From: Microbulbifer agarilyticus S89
GTDB taxonomy: Bacteria > Pseudomonadota > Gammaproteobacteria > Pseudomonadales > Cellvibrionaceae
Assembly (NCBI RefSeq): GCF_000220505.1
Contig: NZ_AFPJ01000037.1
Coordinates: forward strand, 124,001-188,000
Direction: 5' to 3'
DNA: 64,000 bases
Positions 22,849 to 33,147 of the stretch are shown here, in pieces. The notes below the pieces were generated by a model that worked only from the letters and a program-made list of their open reading frames with translations, searched no databases and was not told where the DNA came from. Within the stretch, counting starts at the first letter, position 1. Each line of letters opens with the position of its first letter. Made by a program: the position numbers and the translations under genes.

Positions 22849-24207
22849 TTAGCGGGCCTCCGCAGTCTCCACGCTGGGGCCCAGCCAGCGCTGGGTCAGT
22901 GTACCCGCGGTCATCGCGCCGTTCACATTCAACGCGGTGCGCGCCATATCGATCAGCGGCTCGACGGAGATCAATAGTGCGGCGATCTGCACCGGCAGGC
23001 CCATGGTAGGCAGTACCACCAGCGCAGCAAAGGTCGCCCCACCGCCCACGCCCGCAATGCCGAAGGAGCTGATCACAATGACGGCGATCAGCGAGGTGAG
23101 CCACACGAGATCAAACACATTAATCCCCATGGGCACTGCCACCATCACCGCCAACATAGCCGGATAAATACCCGCGCAACCGTTCTGGCCAATGGTGGCA
23201 CCAAAAGACGCGGAAAAGTTGGCAATGGCCGGAGAGTTGCCGAGCTTGTCGATTTGGGTTTCCACATTGAGTGGAATGGTCGCAGCACTGGAGCGGGAGC
23301 TGAAGGCGAACACCAGTACCGGCAATACGGTAGCGAAATAGTGCAGTGGACTAATGCCGTTGACCATCAGCAACAGCGCATGCACCACAAACATCAGCGC
23401 AATCGCCACAAACGAGGCCACCACAAAGTTGAACAGGTTGAAGATATCCGTCCAGCTGGACTTGGCCACCAGCGCGGTCACCAGCGCCATAACGCCATAG
23501 GGGGTAAACGCCATGATCAGGCGTACCAGCTTCATTATCCAGGCCTGGGCCACAGTAACAAAGCGTTCGATGGCAGCGCCCTGCTCCGGGTTCTCCCGAC
23601 GCACCGCCAGTGCGGCCAGCCCCATCAATACCGCAAAGATCACCACGGCGATCACCGAGGTATCGCGCTGGCCGGCGAGGTCCGCAAAGATATTGCGCGA
23701 AATAAACGAGGTAAGGATTTCGGGAATACTGAGGTCGGTCACACGGCCCATACGCTCATTCAGTACATCCACCCGCGCGGCTTCACGAGAGCCTTCTACC
23801 AGCCCCTCTGCCGTCAGGCCAAACAGGTGCGCGATTACCACACCGATAAACGCAGCAATGGCAGTGGTACCGAGGAGAACCACCAACACCGAGCCACTGA
23901 TTTTGCCCAGCGACGCGGTATTGCTCACTTTGACCACCGCGGCGAGGATCGAAATCAGTACCAGCGGCATTACCAGCAGGTGCAGCAGATTTACGTAGCC
24001 GTTGCCGATCAGGCCGATCCAGTCGAGTACCCAGGGAGTGTTCACGCCCCAGCCTTCCGCCAGGTGCATCAGGCCGCCCAGCACCACCCCCAATAGCAAC
24101 CCGGCAAATACCGCCGGGGCCAGCGAATTGCGGCTGCGGTGCCAGCGCGCCAGGGGCCAGAGTAAGAACAGGTAAAAGGCCAGCAGTAGAAATGCACCCA
24201 ATTGCAT
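22849..24207 (-). CDS. Dicarboxylate/amino acid:cation symporter (TcyP/YdjN-like)
   Basis: A 452-aa inner-membrane protein of the DAACS family with 8-10 hydrophobic segments. Typical motifs include GNGYVNLLHLLVMPLVLISI, the serine-rich re-entrant loop FAFSSRSSAATIPLNVE and the substrate/cation segment NGCAGIYPAML. The start with a short hydrophobic helix plus GWG...WIGLIGNGYVNLLHLLVMP resembles the L-cystine symporter TcyP/YdjN rather than the glutamate transporter GltP. Cystine uptake is thus the best guess. It follows the TlpA-like gene by about 150 nt on the same strand. Confidence 0.88.
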   Translation of the reverse strand: MQLGAFLLLAFYLFLLWPLARWHRSRNSLAPAVFAGLLLGVVLGGLMHLAEGWGVNTPWVLDWIGLIGNGYVNLLHLLVMPLVLISILAAVVKVSNTASLGKISGSVLVVLLGTTAIAAFIGVVIAHLFGLTAEGLVEGSREAARVDVLNERMGRVTDLSIPEILTSFISRNIFADLAGQRDTSVIAVVIFAVLMGLAALAVRRENPEQGAAIERFVTVAQAWIMKLVRLIMAFTPYGVMALVTALVAKSSWTDIFNLFNFVVASFVAIALMFVVHALLLMVNGISPLHYFATVLPVLVFAFSSRSSAATIPLNVETQIDKLGNSPAIANFSASFGATIGQNGCAGIYPAMLAVMVAVPMGINVFDLVWLTSLIAVIVISSFGIAGVGGGATFAALVVLPTMGLPVQIAALLISVEPLIDMARTALNVNGAMTAGTLTQRWLGPSVETAEAR

Positions 24208-24359
24208 TTAGTTTGAGTCCCAGATTACAAATTTAAGGAAAATAGTTTGCGCGCATCCTAACAGCCGGCGCGTATGTCCCTTAAAGACGCTTTGGTTATA
24301 CGGGTAGAAGCAAGCGTATGGCGTACGCCGGCCTGTCCCGGGAAAGCCTGCTCCGGACC

Positions 24360-24857
24360 TTACTCTGTTACGTAGGGCTGAATAGCTTCCAATAAGGATT
24401 CTGAGGTTTGCGGTCCGATCAACGTCCGCTGCCACTGGCCGTGGCGGTCGATAATGAAGGTAGAGGGGAGCACCTGCGGCACCGCCTGACCCCAGCGGCC
24501 TTCCGGCGCGTCCGGCAATAGCGGGAAAGCGATACCGAATTTGTCCGCTTGCCGCTGTATTTCTTCTTTTGGTGGCTGGTCAAAATTTATCCCGAGCACC
24601 AGTACCTGGTCTTTATGCTCGCGGTAGAAGGTATTTAGCTCGGGTATCTCTTCACGACAGGGCGCGCACCACTTCGCCCAGTAGTTCACCAGCAGGACTT
24701 TTCCCCCGGTATCCAGCGGTTCGCCATGCAAGTCGACCAATCCACCGGAGCGCGGCCCGCACCCCGTGGCCAGTGTGAACATGGCAATGAGCAGGAACAG
24801 AGCACGGAACCGCTCAAGACTTTGCTGTTTTACTCGACGACTTGCCGCTGCGCGCAT
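24360..24857 (-). CDS. TlpA/ResA-like thioredoxin lipoprotein
   Basis: A 165-aa thioredoxin-fold protein with a hydrophobic N terminus (FRALFLLIAMFTLATGC) ending in a possible lipobox at C33. The redox motif is WCAPC (C64, C67) in VNYWAKWCAPCREEIPEL. The cis-proline region is PQVLPSTFIIDRHG. It probably acts in the periplasm as a thiol-disulphide reductase. The ATG at 24857 has AAGGGAG 8 nt upstream and is preferred to a GTG at 24866. The gene overlaps the 3' end of the YihY gene by 44 nt in another frame, indicating coupled expression. Confidence 0.87.
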   Translation of the reverse strand: MRAAASRRVKQQSLERFRALFLLIAMFTLATGCGPRSGGLVDLHGEPLDTGGKVLLVNYWAKWCAPCREEIPELNTFYREHKDQVLVLGINFDQPPKEEIQRQADKFGIAFPLLPDAPEGRWGQAVPQVLPSTFIIDRHGQWQRTLIGPQTSESLLEAIQPYVTE

Positions 24858-26325
24858 TGCGGCCACTCCCTTTGCTGACTGGTTTATTATCTGGGATCTC
24901 TTCCCCGGCCACGACGGCAGGGCTCAAGCTGGTATCCACGCTTTTCTCCACAACCTCTTGCGACATCGACTCGCGAAACAGCTCTCCAAGGCTCCGCGAG
25001 AGATGCTCGCGGGAAAAGTCTCTCGCTTCGCGGAAACGCGCTTCCACCTCGCGGTACCAGGGGCGCACCTCCAGCTCGCGGTGACCACTCTCTGGCACCG
25101 GTGCCGGGTGCAGCCAATCCAGCATCTGCTGCAGGGTCACGGAATCCAGGTCGCGCAGTAGCACATACTCATTGCGATCCGTTTGTCCGATCACCTGGTT
25201 ATCCTGCAGCACCTCGCGGATGCGCCGCCACTGCGCCGGGCGAATACCCGCGCGCGAAATATCCTGCTCGCGGATGGTCTGTCCCTGCTGATAGTTGCAG
25301 AAGAACTTCCACAAAATAGACAGGGTCGCCACCAGATCGGAATAATTTCGGCCCTGGGCCGCCGCATGGTAGGCGGACAGCGTTCGCACCAGCACACATC
25401 CTGCCAGTACGATCATCCACATCAAATAGATCCACAACAGGAACAGCGGAACGAAGGCAAATGCACCGTAAATCGCCTGCACCGAACTGCGCGCGACGAT
25501 GGCACCAAACAGATACTTGGCCAGCTCAAACGCAAAGGCGGTGATCACGCCGCCGGCGAGGCCGTGCCGCAGCGGCACACGGCAATTGGGCACCGCCACA
25601 AACAGTAAGGTGAAGGCGATGGCGGTAAATACCCACGGCAGCACCCGCAGCACCACCGGCAATACGCCGAGGCTGTCGTTATGCGCGAGCACTTTCTGCG
25701 AAAACAAATAGGTGGTGGCGGCCATGCCGGCGCCCAGCAAGATCGGCCCGAGGCTCAAGATCGCCCAGTACAGAAGAAAACTGGAAACGCCGCGGCGGCC
25801 CTTGGGAATATCCCAGATCGCGTTAAATGTGGTCTCAATGTTTTTCAGCATAAAGCCCGCGGTCAACAGCAGAATACCGATGCCGACACCGGTAAGCCGC
25901 TGGGCCTGGGTGGAAAAACTATCGATATACTCCTGCACTTCACGCCCACTTTCCGGCACGAAATGGGAAAAGATCTGATGCTGGATTTTACTTTCCAGAC
26001 CCGCAAAATCCGGAAACAGTGACAGCATGGCGTAACTCACGGTCACCAGGGGGACGATTGCGAACAGCGTCATGTACGTGAGCGCTGCGGCATTCTGCCG
26101 ACAGTTCTTCTCGTTGAATACGGTCCATAAAGAAGTAAAAAAGCGACGCCAGCGGTGCACCATTTCAGTCATGGGTCTTCTCAATTTGTTATAGCTCTTG
26201 TCATACAACGCCCCACACCACTTGCCCAACCCGCTTGCACGAACCCGGCTAAACAGGCGGTTTTGCGCCATTTTCTGGTGAGCGGAGCGTATAAATCCCT
26301 GCAATTTGTCTAAAAAGTACGCCAT
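24814..26325 (-). CDS. YihY/BrkB-family inner membrane protein
   Basis: A 503-aa protein with about six membrane helices in the central part. The family hallmarks are NCRQNAAALTYMTLFAIVPL, IWDIPKGRRG and a segment with VPNCRVPLRHGLAGG. The protein is longer than the E. coli YihY (290 aa). It has a C-terminal cytoplasmic extension of about 150 aa with a winged-helix-like part (DISRAGIRPAQWRRIREVLQD) and a basic Ser/Lys-rich tail. The old name virulence factor BrkB is not a functional statement. It is divergent from arsC with 66 bp between starts, and overlaps the TlpA-like gene downstream. Confidence 0.88.
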   Translation of the reverse strand: MAYFLDKLQGFIRSAHQKMAQNRLFSRVRASGLGKWCGALYDKSYNKLRRPMTEMVHRWRRFFTSLWTVFNEKNCRQNAAALTYMTLFAIVPLVTVSYAMLSLFPDFAGLESKIQHQIFSHFVPESGREVQEYIDSFSTQAQRLTGVGIGILLLTAGFMLKNIETTFNAIWDIPKGRRGVSSFLLYWAILSLGPILLGAGMAATTYLFSQKVLAHNDSLGVLPVVLRVLPWVFTAIAFTLLFVAVPNCRVPLRHGLAGGVITAFAFELAKYLFGAIVARSSVQAIYGAFAFVPLFLLWIYLMWMIVLAGCVLVRTLSAYHAAAQGRNYSDLVATLSILWKFFCNYQQGQTIREQDISRAGIRPAQWRRIREVLQDNQVIGQTDRNEYVLLRDLDSVTLQQMLDWLHPAPVPESGHRELEVRPWYREVEARFREARDFSREHLSRSLGELFRESMSQEVVEKSVDTSLSPAVVAGEEIPDNKPVSKGSGRNARSGKSSSKTAKS

Positions 26326-26391
26326 ACCTCAGCGTAGACGACCAACCGCAGGCTGTTAGAATACGCCAAACCTTAACAGGATACGCTTTCA

Positions 26392-27744
<1,353 letters not shown>

Positions 27745-27789
27745 GCCACCGAAGAAACACACCAGACCGATCAACAAGGAGTTTCAGGT

Positions 27790-29658
27790 TTGACCGACTC
27801 AACACGTAGCCGCGGGTTTATCCGCCGCTTCTTTGGCGCCATTGGCGGGGCTATCACCTGGTTACGCCGGGTGGTTACCAACCTAATCTTCCTGCTGTTA
27901 CTTCTGTTTATCGGCGCCGCCATCTTTGGCGGTGAAGAGCGCATTACAGTACCCCAGGGTGGCGCGTTAACCGTGGCGCCCAGTGGTTTCCTAGTCGATG
28001 AAATCAGCCAGCCAGGCGGGCTGCCGGGCTTTTTTGGCGGCCCCTCCGCACCCCCGGAGACACGGGTAAAAGACCTGGTGGATGCCATTGACCACGCCGC
28101 CGGCGACAGCCGGATTTCTGCGTTAGTGCTGGAACTCGACAGCCTCGCCGGCGCCAGCCTGAGCAAGCTCGAAGAAGTGGGCGAAGCGGTGCAACGCTTT
28201 AAAGCGAGCGACAAGCCGGTTTATGCCATCGGCGACAATTTCACCCAGGGGCAGTACTTCCTCGCCAGCCATGCGGACGAGGTTTACATGAACCCGATGG
28301 GCTCACTGCTCCTCACCGGTTTCGGCAGCTACCGCAGCTACGTGAAAAGCGCGCTCGATAAGCTCAAGATCAACTTCCACGTATTCCGCGTGGGCGATTA
28401 CAAAGACGCCATCGAGCCGTACATCCGCGATGACATGTCACCCGCCTCGCGCGAGAACAAGGCGCGCTGGCTCAACCGTTTGTGGAACGAATACACCGAA
28501 CAGGTGACCGGCCTGCGCAATTTGCCGCCCAGCGCCGTCGACAACTATATTGCCGATTTGCCGCAGAACCTGCGTGCCGAAGGCGGTAGCTGGGCCAAGG
28601 CAGCACTGGCGAATCAATTCGTCGACAAACTCCTCACCCGCCGCGCGGCCGTCGCCGAGCTGCAGGAAGTCGTTGGCGAGGCCAAGGATAATAAATCCCA
28701 ATACCGCGGTATTCATGCGCAGGATTACCTGCGCCACATGAAGATGACCAACCTGCCGGACCCGCGTCAGCAAAAAGATAAAATCGCCCTGATCAGTGCC
28801 GCCGGGGCAATCGTTGATGGCGATGCACCGGCTGGACAGATCGGCAGTGCCAGCCTCGGTAAACTGATTGCCAAGGCCCGCGACAAAAGCGTCAAGGCGC
28901 TGGTGCTGCGTATCGACAGCCCGGGCGGATCTGCATTTGCCTCCGAAGCGATTCGCCAGGAACTGCTCGCCACCCGCGAAGCGGGCATCCCGGTGGTCAT
29001 TTCCATGGGCAGTGTAGCGGCCTCCGGTGGCTACTGGATTGCCGCGGGTGGCGATCGTATCTGGGCATCCCCGTCGACCATCACCGGTTCCATCGGTGTG
29101 TTTGGCGCCTTCCCCACCTTCGAAGATTCACTGGAACACCTGGGGATCTACAACGACGGTGTAGGCACCACGGCACTGGCGGGCACCATGCGTCTCGACC
29201 GACCGCTGCCCGAGGCCGCCGCCGACATCCTGCAGCAGGGCGTTAACCATACCTATGCACAATTCCTGCAGCTGGTGGCCGCGGCCCGCAACAGCACACC
29301 CGAGGAAATTCACAAGATCGCGCAGGGGCAGGTATGGACAGGCCGTGCGGCGCTGGAACTCGGTCTCGTAGATGATCTCGGCAATCTCAAGGATGCCATT
29401 GCGGACGCCGCACAGCTGGCCGAGATTGATAAATACGAGGTCATGGAAATCCAGCGCGAGTTGAGCCCCAGCGAAAAGCTGATGCGTGCACTGGCGGAAA
29501 ATGTCGATGCACAGGTGTCTGCGAGTATCGAGCGTAACCTGCCGCTGGGCGCCTGGTTCAGCAGCCTGCAGCCCGCATTGCAGCCGTTCGCGGAACTGAA
29601 ATCGTTTAAGGACCCGCGCGCACTGTACCTGCGCTGCATGGGCTGTGTTGCCCCCTAA
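27790..29658 (+). CDS. sppA: Signal peptide peptidase SppA, 67-kDa type
   Basis: A 622-aa membrane-bound serine protease that degrades cleaved signal peptides. One membrane helix (LIFLLLLLFIGAAIF, about 32-46) anchors it with the tandem protease domains in the periplasm. The catalytic dyad is K205 in FRVGDYKDAIEPY (first repeat) and S412 in MGSVAASGGYW (second repeat), as in the E. coli enzyme. The start is TTG at 27790, with AAGGAG about 9 nt upstream. It lies 45 nt after the DUF2069 gene and may share its transcript. Confidence 0.94.
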   Translation: MTDSTRSRGFIRRFFGAIGGAITWLRRVVTNLIFLLLLLFIGAAIFGGEERITVPQGGALTVAPSGFLVDEISQPGGLPGFFGGPSAPPETRVKDLVDAIDHAAGDSRISALVLELDSLAGASLSKLEEVGEAVQRFKASDKPVYAIGDNFTQGQYFLASHADEVYMNPMGSLLLTGFGSYRSYVKSALDKLKINFHVFRVGDYKDAIEPYIRDDMSPASRENKARWLNRLWNEYTEQVTGLRNLPPSAVDNYIADLPQNLRAEGGSWAKAALANQFVDKLLTRRAAVAELQEVVGEAKDNKSQYRGIHAQDYLRHMKMTNLPDPRQQKDKIALISAAGAIVDGDAPAGQIGSASLGKLIAKARDKSVKALVLRIDSPGGSAFASEAIRQELLATREAGIPVVISMGSVAASGGYWIAAGGDRIWASPSTITGSIGVFGAFPTFEDSLEHLGIYNDGVGTTALAGTMRLDRPLPEAAADILQQGVNHTYAQFLQLVAAARNSTPEEIHKIAQGQVWTGRAALELGLVDDLGNLKDAIADAAQLAEIDKYEVMEIQRELSPSEKLMRALAENVDAQVSASIERNLPLGAWFSSLQPALQPFAELKSFKDPRALYLRCMGCVAP

Positions 29659-29685
29659 AACGCCTCTAACACGTCCTCCATTGAA

Positions 29686-29712
29686 CCGTGGTGGTGTTTA
29701 TCGCCACCACGG
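29686..29712 (+). terminator. Hairpin after sppA
   Basis: CCGTGGTGG (29686-29694) and CCACCACGG (29704-29712) form a perfect 9-bp stem with a 9-nt loop, 27 nt after the sppA stop. There is no clear T-run. It may stop or stabilise the sppA transcript. Confidence 0.5.
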
Positions 29713-29750
29713 TCCTCGCTTCCACGGTCTTTAACACTCTCTAGGCATTC

Positions 29751-29798
29751 CTCCAGGAAACCCTCCAAGAAACCCTCCAAACAACCGTCCAGAACGTC
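29751..29798 (+). repeat. 12-bp tandem repeats between sppA and the glycine-zipper gene
   Basis: Three clear copies of CTCCAxGAAACC-like units (29751-29762, 29763-29774, 29775-29786) and a decayed fourth follow each other in the 233-bp gap. They look like a small minisatellite without coding sense on the plus strand. Confidence 0.55.
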
Positions 29799-29891
29799 GG
29801 CCACGTCACTGCCTGCCAATCTGCCCATTGATAGTATTCGCGCCATATTTAGCAATTTATTTGGCAAATTTCGAAACGCGGATATCAAGTC

Positions 29892-30629
29892 ATGAAGTTA
29901 CTCTCCTCCGTTCTCGTCGCACTACTCTGCGGCAGCCTGTCGCTGGCATTGCACGCCGAGCCCCCCGAAGGTAAAGGTTGGAAGAAACACCACAAGCACA
30001 AAAAACACAGTTACAAGGAAGAGTACTGGGAAGGGAACTGCAAAATTGAGCGGAAATGGAAGCGCAATGGCGACTACAAGGAAGAGCGCACCTGCAAGAA
30101 TCCTAATCGCTATGCCCACCACCCCGGTCATCACGATGCTGCCCGCGTGATCATTCTGCCCCCATGGTTCGATCAGGGCGCGCCAGAGCCCGAATACCGT
30201 CCGGAATGGCGCCCCACCACCCGCACCTCCGTATCGCGCTGCAACAGCGATCAAGTGGGCAGCGTATTGGGCGGGCTGATCGGCGGCGTTATTGGCCACC
30301 AGATCGGCGATGGCCGCGGCAACACCGCGGCCACTATTGGCGGGGCCATTGCCGGGGTACTGATCGGCGGCGAAGTGGGCCGGCGAATGGATCAGCGCAA
30401 CCAGGCATGTGTGGCACAGGCACTGGAGTTTGCCCCTGAAGGTGAGCGCATCACCTGGCAAAACAGCCAGGGCAATGAAAACTACGCAGTAATCCCCGGT
30501 GGTATCGAAATGCGTGGCGACCAGTATTGCCGCTCTTACACCGCCGAATTCTTCTCCAACGACGCTTCCGACAGCACTCGTGGCACCGCCTGCCGTCAGG
30601 CCGATGGCACCTGGGTCCGCTCCATTTGA
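29892..30629 (+). CDS. Glycine-zipper envelope protein (17-kDa antigen-like)
   Basis: A 245-aa exported protein. The signal peptide is LLSSVLVALLCGSLSLALHA. It is followed by a His/Lys-rich zone (KKHHKHKKHSYKEEYW) with CKIERKWKRNGDYKEERTC. A glycine zipper comes next: VGSVLGGLIGGVIGHQIG plus TIGGAIAGVLIGGEVG. The C-terminal domain has QALEFAPEGERITWQN, CRSYTAEF and GTACRQADGTW, as in rickettsial 17-kDa-antigen-like proteins. It is a second such protein in this window (compare 19642-20250). An outer-membrane or periplasmic location is likely. A good terminator follows. Confidence 0.85.
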   Translation: MKLLSSVLVALLCGSLSLALHAEPPEGKGWKKHHKHKKHSYKEEYWEGNCKIERKWKRNGDYKEERTCKNPNRYAHHPGHHDAARVIILPPWFDQGAPEPEYRPEWRPTTRTSVSRCNSDQVGSVLGGLIGGVIGHQIGDGRGNTAATIGGAIAGVLIGGEVGRRMDQRNQACVAQALEFAPEGERITWQNSQGNENYAVIPGGIEMRGDQYCRSYTAEFFSNDASDSTRGTACRQADGTWVRSI

Positions 30630-31017
30630 GGTGAGCCCGACCTGCTCGCTCCGGCGCAGTGAGAGGGTATTCCTGCGGAATACCCTTTCATCACCCCCGA
30701 AGCATCGCCTGCAGCCTCCCCTACTTAACCCTGCCAAGACTTTGCCCTGCCCAGCTCTTCCCTGTCCCGTCCCTCTGTGACGATGCACCCCATTGGTGCG
30801 CACCCTGCTCTACCCTCGACTAGAGTACCCATATTGGGGCGCACGACCCGATCTCTTCGACTCAACAAGTAAATTTCTGCGCCAATTGTCGTGAGCAAAG
30901 CACCGCCGTGGCTCACTTTCCGTAGACTGGCACTATTTTTGGATTAGTAGATCTAAGCGCACGCATTCACGTGGGCCGCGCAAGATCTGCATCAGGAAGA
31001 CCCGTATCTGGAACGGA
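30630..31017. other. Intergenic region, 388 bp
   Basis: Apart from the terminator at 30664-30689 no gene is visible. The middle is a C/T-rich low-complexity stretch (about 30715-30775). The last 100 bp before the phosphatase gene should hold the promoter of the glucosylglycerate operon, but no clear -35/-10 pair or operator was recognised. Confidence 0.5.
30664..30689 (+). terminator. Rho-independent terminator after the glycine-zipper gene
   Basis: A perfect 10-bp stem AGGGTATTCC/GGAATACCCT with a 3-nt loop is followed by TTCATC, a short T tract. It lies 34 nt after the stop codon. Confidence 0.7.
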
Positions 31018-31869
31018 ATGAATAAAAATACCCGCCCGCCGCACCAATGGCTGATCGTCAGTGATCTGGACGGCACCCTGCTCGACCACTTTACCTACTC
31101 GCACCAACCGGCCGATACGGCCCTGCGGACGCTGGAAGCCGCCGAAATCCCGGTGATTCTCAATAGCAGCAAAACCCGTGACGAGATGCTGACGCTGCGG
31201 GACACTCTCCACAACCGCCATCCGTTTATTGTGGAAAACGGTTCCGCGATTTTTATCCCCGTGGGTTATTTCCCGCAAAAACCGGAATCCGCGCAAGAAG
31301 AATCCGGTTACTGGGTTCTGGAGCCGGGAGCACGTCGCCAGTCTATCCTCGACTTCCTGGAGCAGGACAATGAAGACCACGAGAAAACGTATTTAAATTT
31401 TGCCGCTGCCAGTATTGATGAAATCGTCGCGGCAACCGGGTTGAGTCACGCACAGGCCGAGCAGGCGAATTCCCGCCATTATTCCGAGCCGCTGCTCTGG
31501 CAGGGTACGGAGCAGGAAAAAACGACTTTTGCCAGCCGCGCCGAGGCCGCCGGCTTTGCCACTCTGCAGGGCGGACGCTTTCTGCATGTGCTCGGCCAGA
31601 CCGACAAGGGGCACGCAACGCAATTGCTGCAACAGATCTACCAGCAGCACAGCAACCGCCCCTGTAAATTGGTCGGTAGTGGTGACGGCCCGAATGACCT
31701 GGACATGCTGAAGGTTGCCGACATCGCCATCATCGTGCGCTCGCCAACCCATGCCCCGCCCACACTCGACGACCACCCTTTCCTAGCCGTGACACAGGCT
31801 ACCGGCCCACAAGGTTGGGCTGAGGTTATCCAGAAGCTGCTTGCAACCGAATTCAAAACTGCACAATAA
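31018..31869 (+). CDS. HAD phosphatase of the mannosyl-/glucosyl-3-phosphoglycerate phosphatase family
   Basis: A 283-aa cytoplasmic HAD hydrolase. Motif I is SDLDGTLLD with D16 as nucleophile and D18 as acid. Motif II is NSSKT, and motif IV is GDGPNDLDML, which binds Mg2+ with the acidic pair. The HPFIVENGSAIFIP block and overall length place it in the MPGP/YedP family. The GpgS-like gene 12 nt downstream suggests that its real substrate is glucosyl-3-phosphoglycerate, giving glucosylglycerate. The start is ATG at 31018. This is the first gene of the three-gene operon. Confidence 0.87.
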   Translation: MNKNTRPPHQWLIVSDLDGTLLDHFTYSHQPADTALRTLEAAEIPVILNSSKTRDEMLTLRDTLHNRHPFIVENGSAIFIPVGYFPQKPESAQEESGYWVLEPGARRQSILDFLEQDNEDHEKTYLNFAAASIDEIVAATGLSHAQAEQANSRHYSEPLLWQGTEQEKTTFASRAEAAGFATLQGGRFLHVLGQTDKGHATQLLQQIYQQHSNRPCKLVGSGDGPNDLDMLKVADIAIIVRSPTHAPPTLDDHPFLAVTQATGPQGWAEVIQKLLATEFKTAQ

Positions 31870-31881
31870 CAGGAAAATACT

Positions 31882-33105
31882 GTGACCGATTTTTTTCAAA
31901 ATGGCGATATCACGACCCTGCACAATCTTTCCAATCGCAGCCTGGAGGATATGGAGGCCGACCTGATTCGCTTTGCCAAGCACCGGCCCATGTCGCTGCT
32001 CTTGCCGTCGCTGTATTCCGAACTGGAAGGCGAGGCGCTGCCCAAAATTCTGAAAATTCTGGCCGAGGTTCCCTACCTTTCTGAAATTGTTATTGGGCTG
32101 GACCGCGCCGATGAGTCGCAATACCGCGACGCACTGAAACAGTTCAGCATCCTTCCGCAACACGTGCGCGTGCTGTGGAACGATGGCCCGCGCCTGCGAC
32201 AGCTGGATGCACAATTACAGGCCGACGGCCTCGCGCCGCAAGATGCAGGCAAGGGACGCAATGTTTGGTACTGCCTGGGGTATATTCTCGCCTCCGGCCG
32301 CGGTGAGGCGGTGGCACTGCACGATTGCGACATCGTAACTTACGATCGCGAGATGCTGGCGCGCCTGTTTTACCCGGTGGCCAATCCCCAGTTCAACTAC
32401 GAGTTTTGTAAAGGCTATTACTCCCGCGTTGCCAACGGAAAAATTAACGGCCGCGTGTGTCGCCTGCTGGTCACCCCGTTGATTCGTACCCTGAAAAAAA
32501 TTTACGGTCACACCAAGTACCTGGAATACATGGATAGCTTCCGCTACTCCCTCGCCGGGGAGTTTTCCTTCCGTCGCGACGTGATCAACGACCTGCGTAT
32601 TCCCAGCGACTGGGGGCTGGAGATCGGCGTGCTGTCGGAGATGTATCGTAATTACTCCACCAATCGCCTGTGCCAGGTAGACATCGCACACGCCTACGAC
32701 CACAAGCATCAGGACGTGTCGTTTGATGATGAGCATTGCGGCCTATCCAAGATGTCCATCGATATCGCGAAATCCTTCTTTCGCAAGCTGGCCACCCAGG
32801 GCACGGTATTCTCCTCAGAGACCTTCCGCAGTATTAAAGCCACTTACTTCCGCATCGCGCTGGACTTCGTCGAGACTTATCGCAACGACGCCATCATTAA
32901 TGGCCTGAATTTTGATATCCATAAGGAAGAACAGACCGTTGAGCTATTCGCGAGCAACCTGGTGAAAGCGGGACAGGCCTTCCTCGAAAACCCGATGGAG
33001 ACGCCGTTTATTCCCAGCTGGAACCGTATCACCAGTGCCGAACCCGGATTCCTCGACCAGCTCAAGCAAGCGGTGGAAGCCGACTACGAAGAGTACAACG
33101 GCTGA
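31882..33105 (+). CDS. gpgS: Glucosyl-3-phosphoglycerate synthase-like glycosyltransferase (GT81)
   Basis: A 407-aa GT-A fold enzyme. It should transfer glucose from a nucleotide-sugar to 3-phosphoglycerate. The donor-site motif is GKGRNVWY (about 123-130), and the metal-binding DxD is D148-C-D150 in VALHDCDIVTYD. Further blocks, YSLAGEFSFRRDV and DWGLEIGVLSEMY, are typical of GpgS. The C-terminal region is all helical. The start is GTG at 31882, with AGGAAA upstream. Its neighbours are the matching phosphatase and a sugar phosphorylase, so the product is likely glucosylglycerate. Mannose as the sugar cannot be excluded. Confidence 0.85.
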   Translation: MTDFFQNGDITTLHNLSNRSLEDMEADLIRFAKHRPMSLLLPSLYSELEGEALPKILKILAEVPYLSEIVIGLDRADESQYRDALKQFSILPQHVRVLWNDGPRLRQLDAQLQADGLAPQDAGKGRNVWYCLGYILASGRGEAVALHDCDIVTYDREMLARLFYPVANPQFNYEFCKGYYSRVANGKINGRVCRLLVTPLIRTLKKIYGHTKYLEYMDSFRYSLAGEFSFRRDVINDLRIPSDWGLEIGVLSEMYRNYSTNRLCQVDIAHAYDHKHQDVSFDDEHCGLSKMSIDIAKSFFRKLATQGTVFSSETFRSIKATYFRIALDFVETYRNDAIINGLNFDIHKEEQTVELFASNLVKAGQAFLENPMETPFIPSWNRITSAEPGFLDQLKQAVEADYEEYNG

Positions 33106-33147
33106 GCGTCGCACATTATTCAGACTTGTAGATATCCGGGGGAGACC

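Noticed and set aside
24360-24857. Frameshift or fusion between the YihY and TlpA-like genes because they overlap
   Set aside because: Both genes have complete domains and the TlpA-like gene has its own good RBS; a 44-nt overlap is explained by coupling.
29655-29888. A 77-codon minus-strand frame between sppA and the glycine-zipper gene
   Set aside because: It starts with TTG without an RBS, is built on the 12-bp repeats and a hairpin, and overlaps the sppA stop.
31018-31869. Sucrose-6-phosphate or trehalose phosphatase for the HAD gene
   Set aside because: Motif blocks and length fit the mannosyl-/glucosyl-3-phosphoglycerate phosphatase family better, and the GpgS-like neighbour supports that reading.
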